From Longimicrobium sp. (GTDB lineage: Bacteria > Gemmatimonadota > Gemmatimonadetes > Longimicrobiales > Longimicrobiaceae), in the NCBI RefSeq assembly GCF_035474595.1, contig NZ_DATIND010000116.1, positions 1 to 64,000 of the forward strand: a DNA stretch of 64,000 nt, read 5' to 3'. The notes under the pieces are model-generated. The model was not told the origin of the DNA. It did no database searches and was given only the letters and a program-made list of their open reading frames with translations. How positions within the stretch are numbered: the first letter of the stretch is position 1; each line of letters opens with the position of its first letter. Positions 24,500-31,498 of the stretch are shown piece by piece. The position numbers were made by a program, and so were the translations under genes.

Positions 24500-26410
24500 T
24501 CAGGGCCGGCTTCCTCCGGCGGCAGATCGTGGAGTCGATCCGCCCTCAAGGTTCGCCCCGGTACCGCCGCGGACGTCGAAGTCGGCCCAGATCGTATATG
24601 TCCGGGAGATCCGGACGCTGTCACCCGCGTTGTTGTACATCTGCCAGTGAACGCGATAATGACCCGGTATTGACGGCCCTCTGAAGGGAGCACGGAAGGT
24701 GTACGTCCCCTGTGGAGGTACCGGCCGGCCCGTGACGGCTTGCGGAAGCGAACGGTTGGCAAACTCCGGATCGGATCGCACACCCGTCAGGCGGAGTGCG
24801 CCCTTCGGCCAGGTGCAGTCGCCTCGGTTCAGCAGCGTCCACTCCTTCGGGATCCACGCGCCCGGCGACACCGTGGAACCGTCCACGACGGATTCGGTGT
24901 TCATGAACGTCACCACCTCTTCCCCGGGCGCGCACTCGGCTGCGGATGCACGGATTTCACCCTCCCGCGACACGATCAGCCGAATGTCCACACCCGGCTC
25001 GTCCGAGACACGCACCACGCCACCGTCCGGGCCGGTCAGCTCCCACGCTTCGAGGTACGAGCCATCCGGACCGGGCGCCTGCATCGAGACGTGGAAAGCA
25101 TATCCGAACGACGGCAGCACGGGCTCCTCCACACGAATGACAGACAAAGTGCTGTCGCTCAGCCTGGGACCGCTGGCGCTGCGGAAGCGCAGCGCCACCG
25201 ACGAATCCCAGACGCATTCTCCCCGGTTCGCGATCGACCAGCTCACCGGGATACGTTCTCCGGGACGGACCCGCGTATCGCGCCGCGGATGACTCTGTGC
25301 CAGCAGTTCGGCCACAACCTCACCTGCGCGACACACCGGCAGCCGGGGTGGGAGCACCTGGAAACGCACGTGCAGCGCCGCGCCCTCCGCAATGCTCACG
25401 GGTTTCGCGAACCCGTCCTGAAGCACCCAGTCTTCGCCGTAACGGCCCGCCGGCTTGGGCCCGCGTAGGCCGATCCCCACCTCCGCCACGCCTCCCGGCT
25501 GCACCACGTGGCCAATTCGAGCCGCGATATTCGAGCTGAGCTGCGCCGGGCCGAAGGCGCGGACGCGGACCACCCGTGCCCCCGCGCCCCAGGCGCAGGT
25601 GCCTACGTTCCTCAGGTACCAGGTGGGTGTGTACCGCTCGCCCGTGCGTATCGCCAGGTTCGCCTCTGCCGGATAGGTCTGCCGCACCAGTTGGGCGCGC
25701 GCCTCGCCGGGCCGGCAGGTAGAGGCCGCGCCCGGCGTTCCTGGCCCCGTCAGCAGCATGATTCCCACTCCGCAGGCGGCCAACGCCATCCCCAGCCGAG
25801 GGATTCGGGCGCTTACCCGGGCCTGTTTCGCCCGGCTGGTCCACTCCTCGTCCCCCGTCCATCCGGGCAGCGACTCGCGGCCCTTCCGTGCGAGCTCGCG
25901 TACCCGGCTCCAGTCCCTTGTGGATGACGCGGCGGCGAGGTGCTCCTCCAGCCCCCGCTGCAACCCGGTGGAGAAGCCGGCGCGACGCTCCTCCATCCAG
26001 GCGAGAAAGCTCTCGGCACCTTCGCCGAGCCGGAACTCAAAGCCATCGAGGAACGGCGCCCGGTGCGCCTCCAGTGCGCGGCTGAATGCCGCCGAGTCAC
26101 CCACAGCAGCGTCCGCCAACACCGCGTCGGCGTCGCACGCGAGGTCTCCTGCCAGCATCACCGGATCGGCGCCGGGCGGAATTGCCCCTTCCGGGAGCGA
26201 ACGCCGGAGCGCCGAGATGGCGGTGTTGACGGAATTGTTCCGGCCGATCGAGATGTTGGACCACAGCAGCCGCCCGAGTGCGCCCCGCGTGTGCGCACGG
26301 GCCGTGACTCGCAGGTAGACGAGGAGCGCGAGTTCCTTCGCGTTCAGGCGGACATCGCCGTGCTCGCCGCGGAGGGCGGGGGTGCCGAAGGTGTGCAGGA
26401 ACAGAGGCAT
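24500..26410 (-). CDS. Membrane-anchored SARP/BTAD regulator with three NBR1-type Ig domains
   Basis: 636 residues. Residues 1-95 fit the OmpR-like winged helix of SARP/BTAD activators (RLNAKELALLVYLRV, then RGALGRLLWSN, NSVNTAISALRRSL). About 100-200 is the helical BTAD region (FLDGFEF, ESFLAWMEERRAGF). One transmembrane helix follows (about 207-222). The rest lies outside the cytoplasm as three repeats with the NBR1 Ig-like pattern: WYLRNVGTCAWGAG, WSIANRGECVWDSS and WTLLNRGDCTWPKG. The layout suggests a one-piece transmembrane transcription factor sensing an envelope ligand. It diverges from the lectin-CHAP gene, and a two-heptamer site lies between them. Confidence 0.75.
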   Translation of the reverse strand: MPLFLHTFGTPALRGEHGDVRLNAKELALLVYLRVTARAHTRGALGRLLWSNISIGRNNSVNTAISALRRSLPEGAIPPGADPVMLAGDLACDADAVLADAAVGDSAAFSRALEAHRAPFLDGFEFRLGEGAESFLAWMEERRAGFSTGLQRGLEEHLAAASSTRDWSRVRELARKGRESLPGWTGDEEWTSRAKQARVSARIPRLGMALAACGVGIMLLTGPGTPGAASTCRPGEARAQLVRQTYPAEANLAIRTGERYTPTWYLRNVGTCAWGAGARVVRVRAFGPAQLSSNIAARIGHVVQPGGVAEVGIGLRGPKPAGRYGEDWVLQDGFAKPVSIAEGAALHVRFQVLPPRLPVCRAGEVVAELLAQSHPRRDTRVRPGERIPVSWSIANRGECVWDSSVALRFRSASGPRLSDSTLSVIRVEEPVLPSFGYAFHVSMQAPGPDGSYLEAWELTGPDGGVVRVSDEPGVDIRLIVSREGEIRASAAECAPGEEVVTFMNTESVVDGSTVSPGAWIPKEWTLLNRGDCTWPKGALRLTGVRSDPEFANRSLPQAVTGRPVPPQGTYTFRAPFRGPSIPGHYRVHWQMYNNAGDSVRISRTYTIWADFDVRGGTGANLEGGSTPRSAAGGSRP

Positions 26411-26449
26411 CGCACTTCAGGAGGGCGCGCGGAACGGATGATTCGGCTT

Positions 26450-26467
26450 CTTTAGAGACGCTTTAGA
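26450..26467. promoter_or_regulatory. Predicted SARP-type operator (two direct heptamers)
   Basis: CTTTAGA-GACG-CTTTAGA: two identical heptamers separated by 4 bp, giving an 11-bp period, the known layout of SARP/OmpR-type half-sites on one DNA face. It lies 40 bp from the regulator start and 261 bp from the lectin gene start. The remainder of the 317-bp spacer shows nothing else certain; AAGGAGGTGA near 26635 has no start codon at a useful distance. Confidence 0.5.
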
Positions 26468-26727
26468 CCCCCGCCCATTCCCACGCACGACCGCCCTGGC
26501 AATCCTTGTCGCGCCTGTAAATGAGGCAACCCGCCGCCCGAACCGCCACCGTCAAGCCCGGTCGGCGACAATCTTCGGACACAATCTATCGAGAAACGCC
26601 GGCGAGTGGAACGTGTGACGGCGGCGGACCTGGAAAGGAGGTGAAGCGGACCCGCACGTGGGGATTGTCGGGAGCACCGGCTTCCGATCCATGTCACGTA
26701 CGCCATCCTGAACTGGAGGAACTCCCG

Positions 26728-28104
26728 ATGCGCAATTTCGACGCACACCCACCCCGCTCCTCGGAGTCCACTGCCGTCCCGGTTGCCGCTTCCACGTCCA
26801 CGGGCGAGCGCCGATGGGCGCAGTTCGTCCTCCTCGCGCTTGCCCTCCTTGTCCTGGGCGGTTGCGGCGAATCCGGCTCGCCGCTCGGACCCGTCCGCGG
26901 TCCGGCGTCCGCCCCGGGCGCCGACGCGGTGCCGCCGTCCGGGTGCGGCCGCCTGCTCCCGGGCGAGTCGCTGCAGCAGGAACAGTTCGCCGTGTCGTGC
27001 AACGGCGTGGCGGAGCTCATTCTCCAGACGGATCAGACGCTGGTGATGTACGACTCCGCGGGTGCCTCGTGGAACGCGCCGAATACCGGCGCCCAGGGAA
27101 CGGCGTTCGTCCAGATGCAGGGCGACGGCAACCTGGTCGCGTACGATGCGGCGCTGCATCCGCTCTGGGCGACCGGCACCGCGGGGCACCCGAACGCATG
27201 GCTCGCGGTCCAGAACGACTGCAACCTGGTGATCTACGCCGGACCGTTCCCGCAGGGCGGCGCCGTGCTCTGGACGAGCAACACCTCGTGCCGGGCGCCT
27301 CGGCCCGCCGCGGGCCGGATGCTGCCGGGCGACCGCCTCTCGCGCACGGTGGAGGTCAGGTCCGTTGCCGGCAATGCCACGCTGGCGGTTCAGGGCGATG
27401 GAAACGTCGTGCTCTACGGCTGGCAGGTCCCGCTCTGGACGGCCCCCAACACGGTGAACCACGGGACCAGCCTCCTGATGATGCAGGGAGACGGGAATCT
27501 CGTGGCGTCGGACGGCAACGGGGTGGCGTTGTGGACCTCCGGCACCGGCGGGCACCCCGGCGCCTGGCTCGCCATCCAGGACGATTGCAACCTCGTGATC
27601 TACGCGGGACCATATCCCCAGACGAACGGCGTGCTATGGGCATCGGGCGCCGTATGCGCGCCCAACCGCCCGATTGGGGACGACTACCCTCGCTCATGGA
27701 TCATCGGCCCACCCTGCACGACCGGCGGAGACACATACAACTTCGTGAAGTCGAACTGCACTTCGTTCGCGGCCTGGCGTCTCGAACGGGATGGCAAGCG
27801 GATCAGCAACTTCGACGGTAACGTACCCTCGTACGTCTGCTCGAACGGCCAGCCGAAGACGAGATGGTCCGACGCCACCTGCTGGGATGAAGCGGCACGC
27901 AGGCTGGGCCTGCGCGTGGACAAGTCGCCGGAGATCGGGGCAATCGCGCAGTGGAACGGAACGACAGGTCACGTCGCCTACGTCTCGGCCCGGTTCCTGG
28001 ACACCGGCGAGATCCTGGTCGAGGAATACAACTACTCCACCGGCTGCCGCTACGGGCGCCGCCGCATTCCCGCCGTGGCCGTGGAGAACTACATCCACTT
28101 CTGA
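26728..28104 (+). CDS. Lipoprotein with two bulb-lectin domains and a CHAP hydrolase domain
   Basis: 458 residues. N-terminal signal with lipobox LGGC (acylated Cys46). Two B-lectin (monocot mannose-binding) repeats, about 80-200 and 205-325, show the QxDxNxVxY sugar-site pattern: MQGDGNLVAYD, VQNDCNLVIYA, VQGDGNVVLYG, MQGDGNLVASD, IQDDCNLVIYA. The C-terminal about 120 residues form a CHAP/NlpC-like amidase with Cys in SNCTSFAAW and His in TTGHVAYVS. This suggests a sugar-targeted peptidoglycan hydrolase on the cell surface. I start at ATG 26728 because GGAGGA lies 7 nt upstream; longer frames to 26521 add no signal. It probably answers to the divergent regulator. Confidence 0.8.
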   Translation: MRNFDAHPPRSSESTAVPVAASTSTGERRWAQFVLLALALLVLGGCGESGSPLGPVRGPASAPGADAVPPSGCGRLLPGESLQQEQFAVSCNGVAELILQTDQTLVMYDSAGASWNAPNTGAQGTAFVQMQGDGNLVAYDAALHPLWATGTAGHPNAWLAVQNDCNLVIYAGPFPQGGAVLWTSNTSCRAPRPAAGRMLPGDRLSRTVEVRSVAGNATLAVQGDGNVVLYGWQVPLWTAPNTVNHGTSLLMMQGDGNLVASDGNGVALWTSGTGGHPGAWLAIQDDCNLVIYAGPYPQTNGVLWASGAVCAPNRPIGDDYPRSWIIGPPCTTGGDTYNFVKSNCTSFAAWRLERDGKRISNFDGNVPSYVCSNGQPKTRWSDATCWDEAARRLGLRVDKSPEIGAIAQWNGTTGHVAYVSARFLDTGEILVEEYNYSTGCRYGRRRIPAVAVENYIHF

Positions 28105-28177
28105 CGCGCATCGCCTCACCGGCCTTGCGAGACAGGTGGGGACCGGTGGTGTCGGTGACCACGACCGGAGAACGGAG

Positions 28178-28215
28178 GTGAGGCCCCTGCATCGCCGTGC
28201 GATGCAGGGCCTCAC
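28178..28215. terminator. Bidirectional terminator between lectin-CHAP gene and asnB
   Basis: A 17-bp stem with one bulge (GTGAGGCCCCTGCATCGC at 28178-28195, complement at 28199-28215), 3-nt loop. The convergent gene order means it can serve both. The CCCTGCATCG core is shared with the hairpin at 30314. Confidence 0.75.
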
Positions 28216-28281
28216 TTCCTACACACCGGGGGCCCCGCTTCTCGAACGTGGAGAAGAGGATCACGCGGCCACCGCTTTCCA

Positions 28282-29946
28282 TCAGTACGCGTGCTGGTGG
28301 ATGCCGCGGACGGCGCGGCCGGACGGGTCCGTGACCGCCGCGAGCGAGGCGTCCCACGCCAGCGCCTCGGGAGTGCTGCAGGCCACCGACGGGCCCGCGG
28401 GGACGCACGCCGCGGCCGAGTCCAGCGCGAAGTGCTCGGCGAAGAGCGAGCGGTAGAGATACGCCTCCTTGGTGGCCGGCGTGCCGATCGGGAAGCGGTA
28501 GCGGGCAACGGCAAGCTCGCGGTCGCTCACCTCGCCCTCGGCGTGCGCGCGGAGCGCATCGATCCAGCCGTAGCCCACTCCGTCCGAGAACTGCTCCTTC
28601 TGCCGCCAGACGATGGAATCCGGGAGCGCATCCGCGAAGGCCTCGCGCAGGATGTGCTTCTCCATCTTCCCGCCACCGGCCATCTTCGCCGCCGGATCGA
28701 TCCCCATCGCCACGTCCAGGAAGTCGCGGTCCAGGAAGGGGACGCGCGCCTCCACGCCCCACGCGGCCATCGCCTTGTTGGCGCGCAGGCAGTCGAAGCG
28801 GTGCAGCCGGTCCAGCTTGCGCACCGTCTCGTCGTGGAAGCTCCGCGCGTCGGGCGCGCGGTGGAAGTACAGGTATCCCCCGAAGATCTCGTCCGAGCCC
28901 TCGCCCGAGAGCACCATCTTCACCCCCATCGCCCGGATGCGCCGCGCCATCAGGTACATGGGCGTGGCCGCGCGGATGGTGGTCACGTCGAAGGTTTCCA
29001 GGTGGTAGACCACGTCGGAGAGCGCGTCGATCCCCTCCTGCGCGGTGAAGTGGAACTCGTGGTGCACCAGCTCCAGGTGCGCGGCCACCTGGCGCGCGGC
29101 GGCCAGGTCGGGCGCGCCCTCCAGCCCGATGGCGAAGGAGTGCAGCCGCGGCCACCACGCGCCGCTCTTCCCCTCGTCCTCCACCCGCCGCGCCGCGAAC
29201 CGCGCCGCGCACGCCGCGATCACCGACGAGTCCAGCCCGCCGGAAAGGAGCACTCCGTACGGCACGTCGCTCATCAGCTGCCGCCGCACGGCCGACCGCA
29301 GCGCCGAGCGCACCGCGGTGGCATCGGCGGGCGCGCCGCGGACCGCGTCGTAGTCGCGCCAGGCGCGGTGGTACCAGCGCCGCGGCTCGGCGTCGCCACT
29401 CTCCCACAGGTGCCCAGGCGGGAACTCGGCCACCTCGCGGCAGACGGGGACCAGCGCCTTCATCTCCGACGCCACGTACAGGTTCCCCTCCTCGTCGCGC
29501 CCGGTGTAGAGCGGCACGATTCCCATGTGGTCGCGGGCGATGAGCCACCGGTCGCGCTCCGCGTCGTACAGCACGAAGGCGAAGATGCCGTTCAGCTCGC
29601 CCAGGAAGTCCGCGCCGCGCTCGCGATGGAGCGCCAGGATCACCTCGCAGTCCGAGTCGGTGGCGAACGCGAACGGCTGGCGCAGCGACGCGCGCAGCTC
29701 GCGGTGGTTGTAGATCTCGCCGTTCACCGCCAGCACCAGCGTGCCGGTGGAGTCGCGCAGCGGCTGCGCGCCGTGCAGCACGTCCACGATCGCCAGCCGC
29801 TCGTGCGCCAGGATCGCGCGGTCGCAGGCGTACACGCCGGACCAGTCGGGGCCGCGGTGGCGCTGCAGCGCGGACAGGCGCAGCGCGCGGGCACGCAGCG
29901 GCGCCGCGGGCCCGTGGATGTCGAGGATGCCGAGGATGGAGCACAT
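28282..29946 (-). CDS. asnB: Asparagine synthase (glutamine-hydrolysing)
   Basis: Makes asparagine from aspartate, ATP and glutamine. N-terminal glutaminase domain (1-200) with nucleophile Cys2 (MCSILG), RHRGPDWSG and NGEIYNHRELR. C-terminal synthetase domain with the PP-loop LLSGGLDSSV, GEGSDEIFGGY and EARVPFLDRDF. 554 residues, complete. ATG 29946 follows GGAGGT. The minus-strand leader carries an Asn-rich leader ORF, an antiterminator segment and an intrinsic terminator, consistent with attenuation by Asn-tRNA level. Confidence 0.95.
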   Translation of the reverse strand: MCSILGILDIHGPAAPLRARALRLSALQRHRGPDWSGVYACDRAILAHERLAIVDVLHGAQPLRDSTGTLVLAVNGEIYNHRELRASLRQPFAFATDSDCEVILALHRERGADFLGELNGIFAFVLYDAERDRWLIARDHMGIVPLYTGRDEEGNLYVASEMKALVPVCREVAEFPPGHLWESGDAEPRRWYHRAWRDYDAVRGAPADATAVRSALRSAVRRQLMSDVPYGVLLSGGLDSSVIAACAARFAARRVEDEGKSGAWWPRLHSFAIGLEGAPDLAAARQVAAHLELVHHEFHFTAQEGIDALSDVVYHLETFDVTTIRAATPMYLMARRIRAMGVKMVLSGEGSDEIFGGYLYFHRAPDARSFHDETVRKLDRLHRFDCLRANKAMAAWGVEARVPFLDRDFLDVAMGIDPAAKMAGGGKMEKHILREAFADALPDSIVWRQKEQFSDGVGYGWIDALRAHAEGEVSDRELAVARYRFPIGTPATKEAYLYRSLFAEHFALDSAAACVPAGPSVACSTPEALAWDASLAAVTDPSGRAVRGIHQHAY

Positions 29947-30005
29947 GCGAGCTACCTCCGGTCGTCGGGTGGGTGGGTCGCGGATCCGGAGGTCGAGGGG
30001 AGATG

Positions 30006-30042
30006 AAAAACGAAAGCGGCTCCTCGATCTCCGAGGAGCCGC
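30006..30042 (-). terminator. Intrinsic terminator/attenuator in asnB leader
   Basis: Read on the minus strand: GCGGCTCCTCG, 5-nt loop, CGAGGAGCCGC, then TTTCGTTTTT; a perfect 11-bp stem 60 nt before the asnB start. AGGAGCCGC at 30097-30105 (minus) copies the terminator 3' arm and can pair over 9 bp with the 5' arm, forming an exclusive antiterminator. Confidence 0.85.
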
Positions 30043-30072
30043 CTGGTGGCCCTGCAGCGTGCGTTCGTCCGC

Positions 30073-30156
30073 CTACGACAATGCGCGCCCGGTCCCGCGG
30101 CTCCTGGAGGAGTCGGGATTGAGGCGATTGTTCAGGTTGCGGAAGATCGCGCGCAT
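30073..30156 (-). CDS. Candidate Asn-codon leader peptide of asnB
   Basis: A 27-codon ORF starting MRAIFRNLNNRLNPDSSRS. Four of residues 7-13 are Asn (positions 7, 9, 10, 13). The last Asn codon ends 13 nt before the antiterminator segment, so a ribosome stalled there would leave it free to pair, whereas one reaching the stop (30073-30075) would cover it. The in-frame GTG at 30168 is another possible start. No ribosome binding site is visible, which lowers confidence. Confidence 0.55.
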   Translation of the reverse strand: MRAIFRNLNNRLNPDSSRSRGTGRALS

Positions 30157-30313
30157 CGGGAAAGCCACGGTTGCAGGTGCCGGCCGCGCGCCGGCGTCTT
30201 TCGGAAGATCATCACGAAGCCGCGAGTCTGTCAACGGGGGCGGCGGCACCGCTCCGGGCTTCGTGGGAGATTCGAAAAGGTTCATCGCAGAGCTCGCTGC
30301 ACTCGTACGCGAA

Positions 30314-30346
30314 AAGGCCCTGCATCGCAAGTCGATGCAGGGCCTT
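30314..30346 (-). terminator. Terminator hairpin beside the tRNA fragment
   Basis: 14-bp perfect stem AAGGCCCTGCATCG / CGATGCAGGGCCTT, 5-nt loop. It lies 9 nt beyond the 3' end of the minus-strand tRNA fragment, the position of an original tRNA terminator; on the minus strand an A/T-poor tail follows. Confidence 0.6.
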
Positions 30347-30355
30347 CGCTTATTC

Positions 30356-30409
30356 TGGTCGGGACGGCCGGATTTGAACCGGCGACCCCCTGAACCCCAT
30401 TCAGGCGCG
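30356..30409 (-). pseudogene. tRNA-Pro(GGG) 3' fragment
   Basis: Read on the minus strand: anticodon stem CCTGA/TCAGG with loop ATGGGGT (anticodon GGG), variable loop GGGTC, T arm GCCGG-TTCAAAT-CCGGC, acceptor 3' strand CGTCCCG, discriminator A and encoded CCA. The matching 5' half (CGGGACG acceptor strand and D arm) is absent from the sequence beyond 30409. A tRNA 3' half with CCA is the usual footprint of a tRNA-targeting integrase (att site). Confidence 0.75.
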
Positions 30410-30434
30410 TTCCGGCACGAAGTTCGGCAAGCTG

Positions 30435-30878
30435 TTGGGAACCATCGATGTTCCGGAAGAGCCCTGCCGGTGTCATCGAGGAATCTGCCGGGTTCCGCCG
30501 GAAGCGCATGCCCAGAATTATACCCAGCTTGGAGCCTCCCTGACTGATCATCAGGAAGCGTCTCCGGGGCAAGCGCCGTCGGACCCGGAACCGAGCGCCA
30601 CGACTCCAGCAGGGAGCGCGGAGGTCCAGGAATTCGAGCAGCAGCTGGCTCTCCTGGCCGATGCATTGCTCGCCCGCGGGCGGGCGCCCGACGCCGTGGC
30701 GCTGCGCACGCTGGAGACCGAGATCGAGCCGCGCTCCGTGGACGGCCATGCGGGGCTGGGACTGGCGCTGGTGCGGGCGGGCAGGATTTCCGAAGCCCGC
30801 GCCGCCTTCCGCCGCGCGCTGGAGCTGGACCGCTACGACACCCGCGCGATGGAGTGGCTACGCCGCCCGGGAGGCTGA
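30435..30878 (+). CDS. Protein with short TPR-like C-terminus, probably 5'-damaged
   Basis: Residues from about 40 onward look like real protein: an acidic linker, a helix (EVQEFEQQLALLADALLARG), and a tetratricopeptide-like repeat GHAGLGLALVRAGRISEARA with AAFRRALELDRYDTRAM. The first 35 residues encoded from 30435 look like random translation of the scar region and the frame lacks a convincing start after them. I suspect the original 5' end was lost when the tRNA-linked element inserted or excised. Partner and function unknown. Confidence 0.4.
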   Translation: MGTIDVPEEPCRCHRGICRVPPEAHAQNYTQLGASLTDHQEASPGQAPSDPEPSATTPAGSAEVQEFEQQLALLADALLARGRAPDAVALRTLETEIEPRSVDGHAGLGLALVRAGRISEARAAFRRALELDRYDTRAMEWLRRPGG

Positions 30879-31130
30879 GCCGGGACGCCCGCCCGTCATA
30901 ACTGGCCGGAGGAATTCCACGGCAGGCGGCGACGCGCGGAGTGTCCCGCCTGTGGAACGATTCGCGTCGACGAGCGGGCACATCAGGATCAAGATCATCT
31001 TGCGACAGTCGCCTTCGCAGCGCGATGATGCGTGGCATGTCTCGCGGGTCGCTCCGGTCCCACAGTCTCGCGGCGGGGCGTGAGCCGGGCACTCGAACGA
31101 AGATGCAGTCGGCCCGTCTCCCCACGGCCG

Positions 31131-31256
31131 TCACATCTGCGCGCCGCCGTCGATCTCGATCACCCGGCCGGTGAAGAACCCGCACTCCAGCACGAAGCGC
31201 AGCGCGAGCCAGACCTCGCCGGGGTCGCCGAAGCGCCCGAGCGGGATCGCGGCCAC
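31131..31256 (-). pseudogene. C-terminal scrap of a short-chain dehydrogenase/reductase
   Basis: About 40 residues reading IPLGRFGDPGEVWLALRFVL, then GFFTGRVIEIDGGAQM and stop: the invariant C-terminus of FabG-like SDRs. The Rossmann GxxxGxG and YxxxK parts are missing and nothing upstream on the minus strand continues the homology. Confidence 0.7.
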
Positions 31257-31384
31257 GGCTTTCCAATCGAGGACGCTGCTTCCTCCCCAGGTGTGAGACT
31301 TGCGGTTCCCGTGTCCCGCTACCTGGCCCATTCGACGCGCGGCCGCGGCGGAACGGCGAGCGTCCGGGCGTTCCGACGGAATCC

Positions 31385-31413
31385 TTGCAACCGGAACTTG
31401 CGGTTCCTAGCTT
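31385..31413 (+). promoter_or_regulatory. Candidate promoter at the head of the biosynthetic cluster
   Basis: TTGCAA (31385-31390), 17-bp spacer, TAGCTT (31408-31413). The spacer holds an inverted repeat GGAAC-TTGCG-GTTCC that could be an operator. Predicted start about 80 nt before ATG 31499. Confidence 0.4.
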
Positions 31414-31498
31414 GGCGATGCTGTCGGCGTGGGAGAGCTCCTTGCCGGAAGCGCCTCCTCCTCCGTTTCCGCCGACGTCCTTCTACCCTCCGTTCCCC

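Noticed and set aside
26632-26711. Short ORF or leader peptide after the perfect AAGGAGGTGA at about 26635
   Set aside because: The nearest in-frame start (GTG 26658) is about 15 nt away and encodes only 17 codons with no special residues.
30356-30409. A functional tRNA-Pro gene
   Set aside because: Only the 3' half is present; no D arm or 5' acceptor strand.
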